DNA of 64,000 bases from Rhizobium bangladeshense. GTDB taxonomy: Bacteria; Pseudomonadota; Alphaproteobacteria; Rhizobiales; Rhizobiaceae. The first letter of the stretch is position 1; every line of letters starts with the position of its first letter. Position numbers and translations under genes: made by a program. Location of the stretch: assembly GCF_017357245.1 (NCBI RefSeq), contig NZ_CP071614.1, forward strand, positions 397,864-461,863, given 5' to 3'. Below, one piece after another: positions 44,361-53,469 of this stretch. Under the pieces are notes generated by a model. It searched no databases. It had not been told where the DNA came from and saw only the letters and a list, made by a program, of their open reading frames with translations.

Positions 44361-46295
44361 TCAAGGAAGTCCGGCCAGCTGCAGGCCATGAATCAGCGCT
44401 TCCGTATAGCGGGGATCGCGGTCGGGAACGAAATGGCGGATGTCTTCGCTGCGGAAATCGGGGAAATTCTCCAGCACGACGTTAGCATATTTGCCGGCCT
44501 TTTTCATGTCGCCCGTCATGGCGTGAGCGGCTGCGAGCAGCCGGGCGGTCGCCTGTTTGGACTTCACCGGCTCAAGCGCCTCGATCGTCTGGTCGTATTC
44601 GCCGCGGTCGAAGTGAATGCCGCCACGATTCCAGTAGTAGTAATCCGGCGGCAGCGGATTGAGTTTGAAAGCCGCATTGTTCAGATCCAGCGCCTTGTCA
44701 AAGTCGCCGTTGTGGCACAGCGCGTCGGCATAATCGGCGAGGATGTCGGCATCGTTGGGATTGAGATCCTGAGCCTGCTGGAAATATTCCAGGCTTTCGT
44801 CGAAACGGCGTCGGTACAGCGCCACGAAGCCGAGTTCGCGATAAGCTCGGCCGCTGTTCGGGTCGCTCTGCTGCGCCAGCCGGGCTGCGCCATTCGCCTC
44901 GTCGAGCAGTTCGGTGTCCTGCATGCCGCGGATGAGCCATTCCATGCCGAGCGCGCGCGAAACGCCGGCATGAGCGGCCGAGAAATTCTCGTAACGATTA
45001 AGCGAGGATCTGAACCATTTACGCGCCTGGCGCAGATGCTGCAGGTCGGTCTGGGCGATCAGCCGCTTGCCTTCCAGATAGAGACGGTAAGCGGATGGCG
45101 GCGCTTCGCCGATGGGCATCGCAAGCTCGTGGCGCTCGATCGTGTCGGCGAGCGAGGAGACGATCCGCCGTGTCAGATGCGCGAAGGATTCGCTGATCTT
45201 CTGCATGACCAGCGGCAGTTCCAGAGCCCAGATCACCTCCGACGTCGTCGTCCGGGTCAGCCGGCAGGTCGCATAGATATCCTCGTCGCGGCCCTGGATG
45301 GTGACGTAAACCGCATAGTCGAAGCTGAGGTCGAGCGGCCCGGGTACGGCGCGCGACGGATCGACCGCCCGGCTGAGGATCTCGAGACTCGTGTGGGCTG
45401 CGATCACCTTGAAGCCGCGCTGCTGGCTGAGGCCGATGGTGACGTCTTCGAGAAGGGCCCTGCCGACGCGCTCCATCAGCGGATCGGTGAAAATGCTTTC
45501 CGGCGGCAGGATGATGATCCGCGGCTGGCCGAGCGGATCCGCGACGCCGCCGAGCGCCGCTGACGGGCGCTCTGCCGCCGCGGCCTGAGCTGCAGGGATC
45601 AGGCCGAGTTCGCGGGCAAGCGCGGTAGTGCTTTCCTCCGGCTCGGTGTCGAAGTCGTCCTTCAGCTGGCTCTTGCACTTCAGATAGGACTGCCGGGCCG
45701 CGGCCGGATCGTTCATCCGGACATAAGTGCGCATCAGGGCCCGATAGGCCGTTTCGCTGGCGGGGTCGAGCTCCAGCAGGCGACGGGCGAAGGTCACCTG
45801 CTCTTCATCCGATCTGTCATCGGCGGTTTCGACCAGCCTGGTCAGATGGGCGGCGCGCAATTCATCGACACGCTGGCGCTCGAAGGTCAGCCAGTCCTCG
45901 GCGCCCTGCGTCGGCGACTTCGCGCCTTCGAGCAATTCGCCATTCAGAATGTCGCCGTCGTCGGCTGCGAGCGGCCCTTTCTGTTTCAGTATATGGACGT
46001 CGACTTCCCAGCCGTCGGCAAGCCCGATATGGGTTCGGGTCGCTTTCAGCAGCGGTGGCAGATCGGCGGGAATGCTTTGCTCGATGCGCGCCAGCAGCTG
46101 GCGCAGACTGCCTGCGCGTTTTTCCGGAGCTTCCGATTGCCAGAGCTGTCGCCTGACGGTTTCGCGGTCGAGTTCGAGATTGGCTTCGGCGGCGAGCATG
46201 GCGAAGAGAAAATAAGACTTCTCCGGCAAGGGGAGTTCCCTCCCCGCTGCCAGCAGTCGCGGTCTTCCGAGCAGGCAGAGCCTGTTCGTCGACAT
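44361..46295 (-). CDS. SARP/BTAD-type regulator with TPR repeats
   Basis: This protein of about 644 aa begins with a winged-helix/BTAD-like region (CLLGRPRLLAAGRELPLPEKSYFLFAML, then an activator domain rich in helices). A central low-homology region follows, and the C-terminal third has tetratricopeptide repeats (AYRELGFVALYRRRFDESLEYFQQAQDLNPNDADILADYADAL). Such proteins are transcription activators, with SARPs best known for secondary metabolism. The gene ends 102 bp before the 47-aa ORF. The start is uncertain (46295, 46316 or 46355). Confidence 0.78.
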   Translation of the reverse strand: MSTNRLCLLGRPRLLAAGRELPLPEKSYFLFAMLAAEANLELDRETVRRQLWQSEAPEKRAGSLRQLLARIEQSIPADLPPLLKATRTHIGLADGWEVDVHILKQKGPLAADDGDILNGELLEGAKSPTQGAEDWLTFERQRVDELRAAHLTRLVETADDRSDEEQVTFARRLLELDPASETAYRALMRTYVRMNDPAAARQSYLKCKSQLKDDFDTEPEESTTALARELGLIPAAQAAAAERPSAALGGVADPLGQPRIIILPPESIFTDPLMERVGRALLEDVTIGLSQQRGFKVIAAHTSLEILSRAVDPSRAVPGPLDLSFDYAVYVTIQGRDEDIYATCRLTRTTTSEVIWALELPLVMQKISESFAHLTRRIVSSLADTIERHELAMPIGEAPPSAYRLYLEGKRLIAQTDLQHLRQARKWFRSSLNRYENFSAAHAGVSRALGMEWLIRGMQDTELLDEANGAARLAQQSDPNSGRAYRELGFVALYRRRFDESLEYFQQAQDLNPNDADILADYADALCHNGDFDKALDLNNAAFKLNPLPPDYYYWNRGGIHFDRGEYDQTIEALEPVKSKQATARLLAAAHAMTGDMKKAGKYANVVLENFPDFRSEDIRHFVPDRDPRYTEALIHGLQLAGLP

Positions 46296-46570
46296 CTGTC
46301 CGGATGTCCGTTGCATCCCGCTTCTCACCCCTGAAGACCAGACGCGCATGCGCACCGGCCGCTCAGGAACATGTTAGAGCGATAATAGGCCCGCGCATAG
46401 CGCAAAAAGAAGTTTTTACACCGAATATTTGCATTTTCTCACATGAGCGGCCGGAAATGCTTGCCAACACTTTGCCCCCGACGTGATTTCCATCAGTTAT
46501 TCCAGCCGCTGCCGCCTCCACAGCGGCAACCAACAGCAAGCGACCTGATCGATCACAGCATCTGCGCGAT

Positions 46571-47452
46571 CTATTTGGTGCTGGTTTGCGCCGCGCCGTC
46601 GGCCTCGACGAAATCGAGGCCGATATCCAGCACTGGTGCGCTGTGCGTCAGCCAACCGACCGAAATAAGGTCGACGCCGGAAGCGGCGATTGCGGCGGCC
46701 GTTGCCGGCGTCACCCGGCCGGATGCCTCGGTGATTGCCCGCCCGGCGACGATGGCGACGGCCTCGCGCAGCTGGTCCGGCGTCATATTGTCGAGCAGAA
46801 CGGCATCGACGCCGACGGCCATCGCTTCCTGCAACTGATCGAGCCGGTCCACTTCGACCTCGATCTTCACCAGATGACCGACGCCGGCCCGCGCCCGGCG
46901 GATCGCCTCGGCGACGCCGCCTGATATGGCCACGTGGTTGTCCTTGATCAGCACCGCGTCATAAAGTGCGAAACGGTGGTTCATGCCGCCGCCGGCCCGC
47001 ACTGCATATTTCTCCAGCGCCCGCAGCCCGGGCGTCGTCTTGCGCGTGCAGGCGACGAAGGCCTTGGTGCCGCTGATGGCGGCGGCAATCCCGGCCGTGA
47101 CGGTGGCGATCCCCGAGAGATGGCCGAGGAAATTCAGGGCGGTGCGCTCGCCGGTCAAGAGCCCGCGTGACGGACCTTCGACTGTGGCGATCACGTCGCC
47201 CGATTTGACGGCGTCGCCGTCCTCGATGTGGCGACGCATGACGATTTCGGGGTCGACGAGCGTGAAGGCGAGGTCGGCCGCATCGAGGCCGGCGATCACG
47301 CCAGGCTGGCGGGCGGCCATGACCACTGTGGAGCGGTGATCTGAGGGAACGACCGACGCCGAGGTGATATCGCCGGCAAGGCCGAGATCTTCGAGCAGGG
47401 CTGCCCGCACCAGGGGTTCGACAATCAGACGCGGAAGCGGAACGAGGCTCAT
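46571..47452 (-). CDS. nadC: Nicotinate-nucleotide pyrophosphorylase (QPRT)
   Basis: This 293-aa enzyme has the substrate-binding pattern TALNFLGHLSGIATVT, CTRKTTPGLRALEKYAVRAGGGMNHR, and the late MLDN-like DAVLLDNMTPDQLREAV. It converts quinolinate plus PRPP to nicotinate mononucleotide. The start at 47452 lies 1 bp past the nadB stop. nadA-nadB-nadC is one operon, last enzyme of de novo NAD synthesis here. Confidence 0.97.
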   Translation of the reverse strand: MSLVPLPRLIVEPLVRAALLEDLGLAGDITSASVVPSDHRSTVVMAARQPGVIAGLDAADLAFTLVDPEIVMRRHIEDGDAVKSGDVIATVEGPSRGLLTGERTALNFLGHLSGIATVTAGIAAAISGTKAFVACTRKTTPGLRALEKYAVRAGGGMNHRFALYDAVLIKDNHVAISGGVAEAIRRARAGVGHLVKIEVEVDRLDQLQEAMAVGVDAVLLDNMTPDQLREAVAIVAGRAITEASGRVTPATAAAIAASGVDLISVGWLTHSAPVLDIGLDFVEADGAAQTSTK

Positions 47453-47453
47453 G

Positions 47454-48998
47454 TCAGGCGCTCCTGGCCAGCGGATAGGATGGTGTGGCACGGGCAATCT
47501 CCAGCGCTTGGGAAAGGCGCATCCGGCGGCGCTGCGCATCGGCGAGCTTCAGGGGAAAATCGGTGCGGGCGTGGGCGCCGCGCGATTCAATCCGCAGGCT
47601 GGCAAAGACGGCGATCAGCAATGCGACGATGGCCGGATCAGCGGCAGGACCGTCACCCTCGGCAAGTGGCAGCAATGCGGCGATTGCTGCGTGAAGGGCG
47701 TCGGCATTGCGCAGCACGCCGAGATGGCGCGAGACGACGGCCCGCACGGGGGATGCGTCGGCCGGTGCCGGCAGTTGTTCTACTGAGACGTCGCCGGTGC
47801 CGCCCGCCGGCATGGCGGATATGTCGCGCGCCGCCCGCATGCCCATGACAGCCGCCTCCAGCAGCGAGTTGCTGGCAAGCCGGTTGGCTCCGTGCAGACC
47901 GGTCGACGCGGCCTCGCCGGCGATCCAGAGGCCGGGAACCGAGCTGCGGCCATTCGCATCCGTTGCGACGCCGCCCATGTGGTAGTGAACGGCCGGACGC
48001 ACCGGGATGAGGTCTTGGGCCGGATCGATGCCGGCCTCGCCGCAAAGGGCAGCGATGACGGGGAAGCGTGTGGCAAAGCGGCTGCCGAGCGCTTTGCGGG
48101 CATCGAGGAAGACGCGGCCGCCGCGGGCGATCTCGGCGCTGATGGCGCGCGCCACCACATCGCGCGGCGCAAGTTCGGCGCCCGATATGCGGGCCATGAA
48201 CCGTTCGCTGCGTTCATTAACGAGCAAGGCCCCCTCGCCGCGCACCGCCTCGCTGACAAGCGCCAGGGGCCTGCGGCGCGAATCGAGCGCCGTCGGATGG
48301 AACTGCACGAATTCCATATCGGCAAGATCGGCACCCGCCCTTGCCGCGAGCGCAACCCCCTGACCGAAATTGCCCATCGGATTGGTGGTCGCATCATAAA
48401 GCCCGCCGATCCCGCCGGTGGCGAGTACCAGCCTTGCAGCCGGAAGAACGGCGGCCCTGCCGGCTGCGGTCGCGCAGTGCAGGCCGGCGACGCGCTCGCC
48501 ATCCATCAGAATCCGTCGCGCCTCGAAACCTTCGAGCACGGTGATGGCAGGCGTCCGCGCCACAGCCCGCACCAGCGCTTCGATGATTGCCGCACCCGAG
48601 CCATCGCCTTCAGCATGGACGATGCGGCGGCGATTATGGGCCGCTTCCAATCCGAGCGAGAGTTTTCCGGCTTCATTGCGGTCGAAGCGGACTCCGGCTT
48701 GTTCCAGCGCTGCGATGGCTGCCGGCGCCTCCGCAATGATGCCGGCGGCGACACTTCGGTCGCAGAGCCCGTCGCCGGCTGAAAGCGTATCGGCCAGATG
48801 AAGTGCGACGCTGTCGTCGGCGCCGATGCTGGCGGCAATGCCGCCCTGCGCCCAGGCGCTCGAGGTCTCGGCGCCGAGGGCGGCGCGGGTGACGATGACG
48901 GACGGTTCCGGCGCCAGCGTCAGCGCCGTCATCAGCCCGGCGAGGCCGCTGCCGACGATGACGGTGCGGCCGGTCAGCTGGTCAAGGATCTCGGTCAT
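47454..48998 (-). CDS. nadB: L-aspartate oxidase
   Basis: This 514-aa flavoprotein has the FAD motif [16 protein letters not shown], the [12 protein letters not shown] segment (family SxxAQGGIA) and the [15 protein letters not shown] and [15 protein letters not shown] motifs of the succinate dehydrogenase/aspartate oxidase group. It makes iminoaspartate from aspartate. It overlaps nadA by 4 bp. Confidence 0.97.
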   Translation of the reverse strand: MTEILDQLTGRTVIVGSGLAGLMTALTLAPEPSVIVTRAALGAETSSAWAQGGIAASIGADDSVALHLADTLSAGDGLCDRSVAAGIIAEAPAAIAALEQAGVRFDRNEAGKLSLGLEAAHNRRRIVHAEGDGSGAAIIEALVRAVARTPAITVLEGFEARRILMDGERVAGLHCATAAGRAAVLPAARLVLATGGIGGLYDATTNPMGNFGQGVALAARAGADLADMEFVQFHPTALDSRRRPLALVSEAVRGEGALLVNERSERFMARISGAELAPRDVVARAISAEIARGGRVFLDARKALGSRFATRFPVIAALCGEAGIDPAQDLIPVRPAVHYHMGGVATDANGRSSVPGLWIAGEAASTGLHGANRLASNSLLEAAVMGMRAARDISAMPAGGTGDVSVEQLPAPADASPVRAVVSRHLGVLRNADALHAAIAALLPLAEGDGPAADPAIVALLIAVFASLRIESRGAHARTDFPLKLADAQRRRMRLSQALEIARATPSYPLARSA

Positions 48999-49966
48999 AT
49001 CGCAAGCATCCTCTCGACGGCGCGGCGGGCGCCGACGGCGATTGCCGGATCGACCGTCACTTCATGGCGATTCTCCTCAAGTGCGGCGCGGATATTGGCA
49101 AGCGTGATCCGCTTCATATGCGGGCAGAGATTGCAGGGGCGGATGAACTCGACGTCGGGGTGGTGCACGGCGACATTGTCGCTCATCGAGCATTCCGTGA
49201 GCAGCACGACCCGCGCCGGCTTCTGCCTGCCGACATAATCGGACATCACGGCGGTGGAGCCGGCGAAATCGGCCTCCGCCACGACGTCAGGCGGGCATTC
49301 CGGATGGGCGAGAACCGTCACGCCGGGATGATTTTCACGCAGCTGGCGAACATCGTCAGCGGTGAAGAGTTCATGTACTTCGCAATGCCCATGCCAGGCG
49401 ACGATCTCGACATCCGTCTCGCGGGCGACGTTGCGGGCGAGATATTCATCGGGGATCATCAGCACCTTCGGCACGCCGAGCGACTCCACCACCTGTTTGG
49501 CATTGCCCGAGGTGCAGCAGATGTCGGAGGCGGCCTTCACCGCGGCCGAGGTATTGACATAGGTGATGACGGGGACGCCGGGATGGGCCTGGCGCAGCAG
49601 CGCAATATCCTCAGGCGTGATCGAATCCGCCAGCGAGCAGCCGGCAGCGAGATCGGGGATCAGCACGGTTTTTTTGGGGTTCAGAAGCTTGGCGGTTTCA
49701 GCCATGAAATGCACGCCGGCCAGCACGATGACATCGGCATCGACCTCGACCGCCTTGCGGGCGAGCGCCAGGCTGTCGCCGACGATGTCAGCCACACCGT
49801 GAAAAATCTCGGGTGTCTGATAGTTGTGGGCGAGAATGACGGCGTTGCGGCGGCGCTTGAGCTCGAGGATGGCGTCCACGTCGTCCTCGAACGACATCCA
49901 TTCGGCTTTGGGAATGACGCGGCTGACGCGGTTGTACAGCGAGGATGCGGAAACAGGGTGATTCAT
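48995..49966 (-). CDS. nadA: Quinolinate synthase A
   Basis: This 323-aa protein has the iron-sulfur ligands in [24 protein letters not shown] and CNLCPHMKR, and the repeated half-domain pattern typical of NadA. It condenses iminoaspartate with dihydroxyacetone phosphate to quinolinate via a [4Fe-4S] cluster. It is preceded by two operator-like palindromes. First gene of nadABC. Confidence 0.97.
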   Translation of the reverse strand: MNHPVSASSLYNRVSRVIPKAEWMSFEDDVDAILELKRRRNAVILAHNYQTPEIFHGVADIVGDSLALARKAVEVDADVIVLAGVHFMAETAKLLNPKKTVLIPDLAAGCSLADSITPEDIALLRQAHPGVPVITYVNTSAAVKAASDICCTSGNAKQVVESLGVPKVLMIPDEYLARNVARETDVEIVAWHGHCEVHELFTADDVRQLRENHPGVTVLAHPECPPDVVAEADFAGSTAVMSDYVGRQKPARVVLLTECSMSDNVAVHHPDVEFIRPCNLCPHMKRITLANIRAALEENRHEVTVDPAIAVGARRAVERMLAI

Positions 49967-49980
49967 GGCCGGCTCCTAAT

Positions 49981-49999
49981 TATGCTCTATTTGAGCATA
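49981..49999. promoter_or_regulatory. Candidate NadQ operator 1
   Basis: TATGCTC and GAGCATA are perfect 7-bp arms around TATTT, 15 bp upstream of the nadA start. The half-site GAGCATA reappears in the second palindrome, indicating a shared recognition sequence. Confidence 0.72.
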
Positions 50000-50010
50000 T
50001 CATAGGCAAA

Positions 50011-50037
50011 GACATATTCTCGCTGTGAGCATATGTC
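50011..50037. promoter_or_regulatory. Candidate NadQ operator 2
   Basis: GACATATTCTC and GAGCATATGTC are 11-bp arms with one mismatch around GCTGT. It touches the nadQ stop codon, 45 bp before the nadA start. With operator 1 it forms two adjacent sites of similar sequence. Confidence 0.7.
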
Positions 50038-50974
50038 AATTGCGGGAGAGCGGCAATTTCGTTCCTGCGAGCGCCCGTTCTTCGAGCACGGTGTGGCGGA
50101 AGCGGAAGAGCTTGGCCGGCCGGCCGCCGGTCTCGCTTTCCGTTCCGCCGGTTTCCTCTACCAGTTCCTGCTGTTCGATGAGGCGACGGAAATTCTGCTT
50201 GTGCAGCGTCAGCCCGGCCAGGGCCTCGATGGTGCGCTGCAGCCGCAGCAGCGTAAAATTCTCCGGCATCAGTTCGAAGACGACCGGACGGTATTTGATT
50301 TTGGCGCGCAGCCGAGCGATCCCTGTCGCCAGAATGCGGCGGTGATCGGCAAACATTGCCCGGCCGAGATTGGCCTCCACCCCGCCTCCGGCTTCGGCCA
50401 CGAGGCCGGCTTCGTAAAGCAGTTCGTAGCGTTGCAGGGCCAGATCCTCGTTCCAGCCGCCGCCGTCGAGGCCGAAGGTGAAGTCGGCGCGACGATGGCG
50501 ATGGTCGCGCCGGGCCGGATCGGCATCCGCCCAGCTTCTGAGGCGTACCACGATTTCGTCCAGCACCGCCGGCCTGCCCTGCCGATGGTCTTCCCAGGGA
50601 AAATAGTCGTACCAGCCGTGCCAACCCGGCCGGCCGGCGCCTGCCTGCTCGTTGACGAGGCCGAGATAGCTGATCGAGATCGTCCGGCCGCCGAGAATCT
50701 CGTTGTTCCGGTCGCGGTCTGCGAAAGTATAGAGTTGCTCGAGGTAGCCGACCGGGTGTTCCGTCTGCTCCTGCACCCACTCGCGCAAGCCCGATTGCAG
50801 GGTGCGATGGCCCATTTCGAAGGGACCCGACGGCAGCGCACTGCCGGACCGGATGGTCATGACGCGCGGCTCATCCCCCGTCACCGCGACGAGCACCGCA
50901 ATCAGTTCCGCATGCGCAAAGCCGATCGTCACAGGGGACCGAATACTCCGTTCCGAATGAATCGAACGGATCAT
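50036..50974 (-). CDS. nadQ: NadQ-type NAD biosynthesis regulator (NUDIX-like + winged helix)
   Basis: This protein of about 312 aa begins MIRSIHSERSIRSPVTIGFAH. The N-terminal ~170 residues look like a NUDIX-derived ligand domain (GHRTLQSGLREWVQEQTEHPVGYLEQLYTFADRDR), and the C-terminal ~90 residues contain a winged helix (LHKQNFRRLIEQQELVEETG) with a basic tail. Alphaproteobacterial regulators of this plan repress nadABC. Location just upstream of nadABC with palindromes between fits. An in-frame TTG start at 51007 is possible. Confidence 0.8.
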   Translation of the reverse strand: MIRSIHSERSIRSPVTIGFAHAELIAVLVAVTGDEPRVMTIRSGSALPSGPFEMGHRTLQSGLREWVQEQTEHPVGYLEQLYTFADRDRNNEILGGRTISISYLGLVNEQAGAGRPGWHGWYDYFPWEDHRQGRPAVLDEIVVRLRSWADADPARRDHRHRRADFTFGLDGGGWNEDLALQRYELLYEAGLVAEAGGGVEANLGRAMFADHRRILATGIARLRAKIKYRPVVFELMPENFTLLRLQRTIEALAGLTLHKQNFRRLIEQQELVEETGGTESETGGRPAKLFRFRHTVLEERALAGTKLPLSRN

Positions 50975-51052
50975 TCCTGCCACAGGCGGCGACGGAAGCC
51001 AATGCAACTTTCTCCGTCTCCGCGCTGGGGAGAAGGAGCCGCCGGGCAGGCA

Positions 51053-51868
51053 TCAGCGCTTGCCAGTCTCGTCAGTCAGCCGGTCGAGGAAAATTTTCAG
51101 TTCGGCCTCGTCGATACCGACGCCATGACGCTTTTCCGGATAAGCGCCGGTCCTGACGTCCTCGGCGAATTCGGTAAAGGCGGCAATGCGTTCGCGCTGC
51201 AACCGGTCATGTTCGGCGGCGAAGTTGCGGTAGACCTTGGCGTGGCGCGGATAGTGGTCGCGATTGGCGCCGAGCACGTCGTCGGCGAAGAGATATTGCG
51301 CGTCGCAGCCACTGCCCGCCCCCATCGAGATCATCAGCATCGAGGTGTTGCTGCTGATGGCGGCGGCGACGTCTCCCGGCACGACTTCGATTTCGGCGGC
51401 GAAGGCGCCGGCCTCTTCCAGCGCTTTGGTCTGCCGCCAGATCTCGGCCGCACTCGCAGCCGTCTTGCCGACGGCGCGGAAGCCGCCGGTCCAGGTCGCC
51501 TTCGAGGGAATCAGTCCGAGATGACCGCAAACGGGAACACCCTCGTCACGCAGGCGCCGGATCGTCTGCAGGCTTGCCGCGCAATAGACGGCATCGCCGC
51601 CGGCCTTCAGGGCGGCGAAGGCAGCGCGCAGATAGTCTTCCGCCGAGACATGGTCGCCATATTCGAGACCCGGAATGGCAAAGGGGGTGGGGGCGATCTC
51701 GCGGAAGACCGGACCGAGCAGCGATGGCGGCACCGAGACCATGTCGATCCCGGCCTTTTCGGCGGCTTCGGCCTCCTCGAGCGAGGTGACGCGCAGCATG
51801 GTCAGCTGACGCTTGCCCTTTTCCGCAAGCAGGTCGGCAACGGTTGCGCGCTTATGTTTTTTCATCAT
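51053..51868 (-). CDS. PanB-family protein lacking the ketopantoate-synthase metal motif
   Basis: This 271-aa protein has the PanB fold signature CGHLGLIPSKATWTGGFRAVG and the catalytic-region EIEVVP. The metal-binding motif GDSLG of true PanB is replaced by PPSLLG (VSVPPSLLGPV), and the other acidic metal ligands are also not evident. It is therefore probably a different phosphoenolpyruvate-mutase/PanB-superfamily lyase. It clusters with mocDEF-like genes, so it may act on a methoxylated or inositol-like compound (inference). Start ATG 51868 after AAAGGA. Confidence 0.72.
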   Translation of the reverse strand: MMKKHKRATVADLLAEKGKRQLTMLRVTSLEEAEAAEKAGIDMVSVPPSLLGPVFREIAPTPFAIPGLEYGDHVSAEDYLRAAFAALKAGGDAVYCAASLQTIRRLRDEGVPVCGHLGLIPSKATWTGGFRAVGKTAASAAEIWRQTKALEEAGAFAAEIEVVPGDVAAAISSNTSMLMISMGAGSGCDAQYLFADDVLGANRDHYPRHAKVYRNFAAEHDRLQRERIAAFTEFAEDVRTGAYPEKRHGVGIDEAELKIFLDRLTDETGKR

Positions 51869-51894
51869 CGATTCCTTTGAAAATGTCAGGAGGC

Positions 51895-53121
51895 TCAAGC
51901 GGCCAGAAGGGATTTCAGCTTGACGTTGCTTGATGTCAGCGCCGCAGGGTCCGGATGGGCGCCAGCCGCGATCAACATTTCAGCAAGTCTGATGTCGCGC
52001 GCCACTGCATTGCCCGGTCCGATGCCGCTTGCGGCGACCAACCGGCCATCGGCGTCGAGATGGAAGAGAATGAAGGCGTCCGGGCCGAGGTCGCGGCGCA
52101 GATGCCGGACCGCCCCTTCGGCGAGGCCTGATATCTGCAGCGTCAGGTCGTATTGATCCGACCAGAACCACGGCACGGATGAGACGGCTTCGTCGCGGCC
52201 GAGCATGTTCGCTGCGGCCAATGTGCCCTGCTCCTGGGCATTGCGCCAGGATTCGAGCCTGATACGCCGGCCGCCATAGATCGGCAGCGGGAAGGAGCAG
52301 CAGTCGCCGGCGGCAAAGACATCAGGCGCCGAGGTCCGCAAATAGGTGTCGACGGCAATGCCGTTTTCGATGGCGAGGCCTGCCCTTTCGGCGATGTCGA
52401 CATTCGGCCGTGCGCCGATGCCGACGAGGGCGAGATCGGCCTCTATCATCTCGCCAGTCGACAGTTTGACGACCGCCTTTCCGCTTTCAGCAGTCAATCT
52501 CTCGATCGAGACGCCGCAGCGGATATCGACACCTTCGGCGCGGTGGCGTTCGGTCAGCAGATGGGCGATCTCCTCCGGCACACCACGTTTCAGCACACGC
52601 TCCAGCCCCTCGATAACGGTGACGTCGGCGCCAAGCAGGCGCGCCGTCGCGGCAAGTTCCAGCCCGATGAAGCCGCCGCCGATAATGGCGATATGCCGCC
52701 CCGGCCTCATCGCGTCGCGCAGAGCGGCCGCGTCCTCATGAGTCCGAAGCGAACGGATATGCGGATTGCCTTCCGGAGCGCCGGGGAACGATCGCGCGGC
52801 CGCGCCCGTCGCCAGCAGAAGTTTGTCGTAGGAGAGCGCGGTGCCATCCGAAAGCATGACCGTCCGGGAGTAGGAATCGAAATCCCTGGCTTCAACACCG
52901 GTCAGCAGCCGGATGCCGCTTTCGGCGTATTTTTCCGCAGCGGCGATGAATTTCGGATCGCCGGCATCGGTAGCAGACACCTTGGAAAGCGGCGGTCGCT
53001 CGTAGGGGTGAAGGGGTTCGGCGCCAACAAGCGTTATCTCGCCGGCAAAAACTTTTTCCCGCAGAGCGAAAGCGGCGCGCGCACCGCATTCGCCTGCACC
53101 CAGGATGACGAAATGAGCCAC
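51895..53121 (-). CDS. Ferredoxin reductase, MocF-like
   Basis: This 408-aa FAD-dependent pyridine nucleotide reductase has GAGECGARAAFALRE at the N-terminus, a second nucleotide motif IIGGGFIGLELAATARLLG, and the FAD motif VFAAGDCCSF. It resembles rhizobial MocF and ring-hydroxylating-oxygenase reductases. It feeds electrons to the Rieske ferredoxin encoded 11 bp upstream. The PanB-like gene follows after 26 bp. Confidence 0.87.
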   Translation of the reverse strand: MAHFVILGAGECGARAAFALREKVFAGEITLVGAEPLHPYERPPLSKVSATDAGDPKFIAAAEKYAESGIRLLTGVEARDFDSYSRTVMLSDGTALSYDKLLLATGAAARSFPGAPEGNPHIRSLRTHEDAAALRDAMRPGRHIAIIGGGFIGLELAATARLLGADVTVIEGLERVLKRGVPEEIAHLLTERHRAEGVDIRCGVSIERLTAESGKAVVKLSTGEMIEADLALVGIGARPNVDIAERAGLAIENGIAVDTYLRTSAPDVFAAGDCCSFPLPIYGGRRIRLESWRNAQEQGTLAAANMLGRDEAVSSVPWFWSDQYDLTLQISGLAEGAVRHLRRDLGPDAFILFHLDADGRLVAASGIGPGNAVARDIRLAEMLIAAGAHPDPAALTSSNVKLKSLLAA

Positions 53122-53132
53122 GTCCGCCTCCC

Positions 53133-53447
53133 TCAGACCGCGATGAAGACAGTGTCGCCTTCGATCTTCACCGGATAGGTCTTGAGATTGACGCAGACCG
53201 GAGCGCCCTTGGCTTCGCCCGTCTTGTAGTTGAAGCGGCCGTTATGTTTCGGGCATTCGATGATTTCATCCATCACAAGCCCGTCGGCGAGATGGATCTG
53301 TTCATGCGTGCAGAGCCCGTCGGTGGCGAAGAATTCGTCGTCGGGGCTCCGGTAGACCGCGAAGGTGCGCCCGCCATGATCGAATCGGATGACATCCTCT
53401 TCGTCGATCTCGTCCTTGCCGCAGACTTCGATCCAGTTTCCGCTCAT
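53133..53447 (-). CDS. Rieske [2Fe-2S] ferredoxin, MocE-like
   Basis: This 104-aa protein has the Rieske ligands CTH (C46, H48) and CPKH (C65, H68), in the motifs GLCTHEQIHLADG and ECPKHNGRF. It carries electrons from the reductase to the membrane oxygenase. It matches MocE of the rhizopine catabolic mocCABRDEF genes in size and neighbours. Confidence 0.9.
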   Translation of the reverse strand: MSGNWIEVCGKDEIDEEDVIRFDHGGRTFAVYRSPDDEFFATDGLCTHEQIHLADGLVMDEIIECPKHNGRFNYKTGEAKGAPVCVNLKTYPVKIEGDTVFIAV

Positions 53448-53469
53448 CTCTATGCTCCCTCGATTGTGA

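Noticed and set aside
50033..51880. 615-codon plus-strand frame opposite nadQ and the PanB-like gene
   Set aside because: Antisense shadow; the minus-strand proteins have motifs, this does not.
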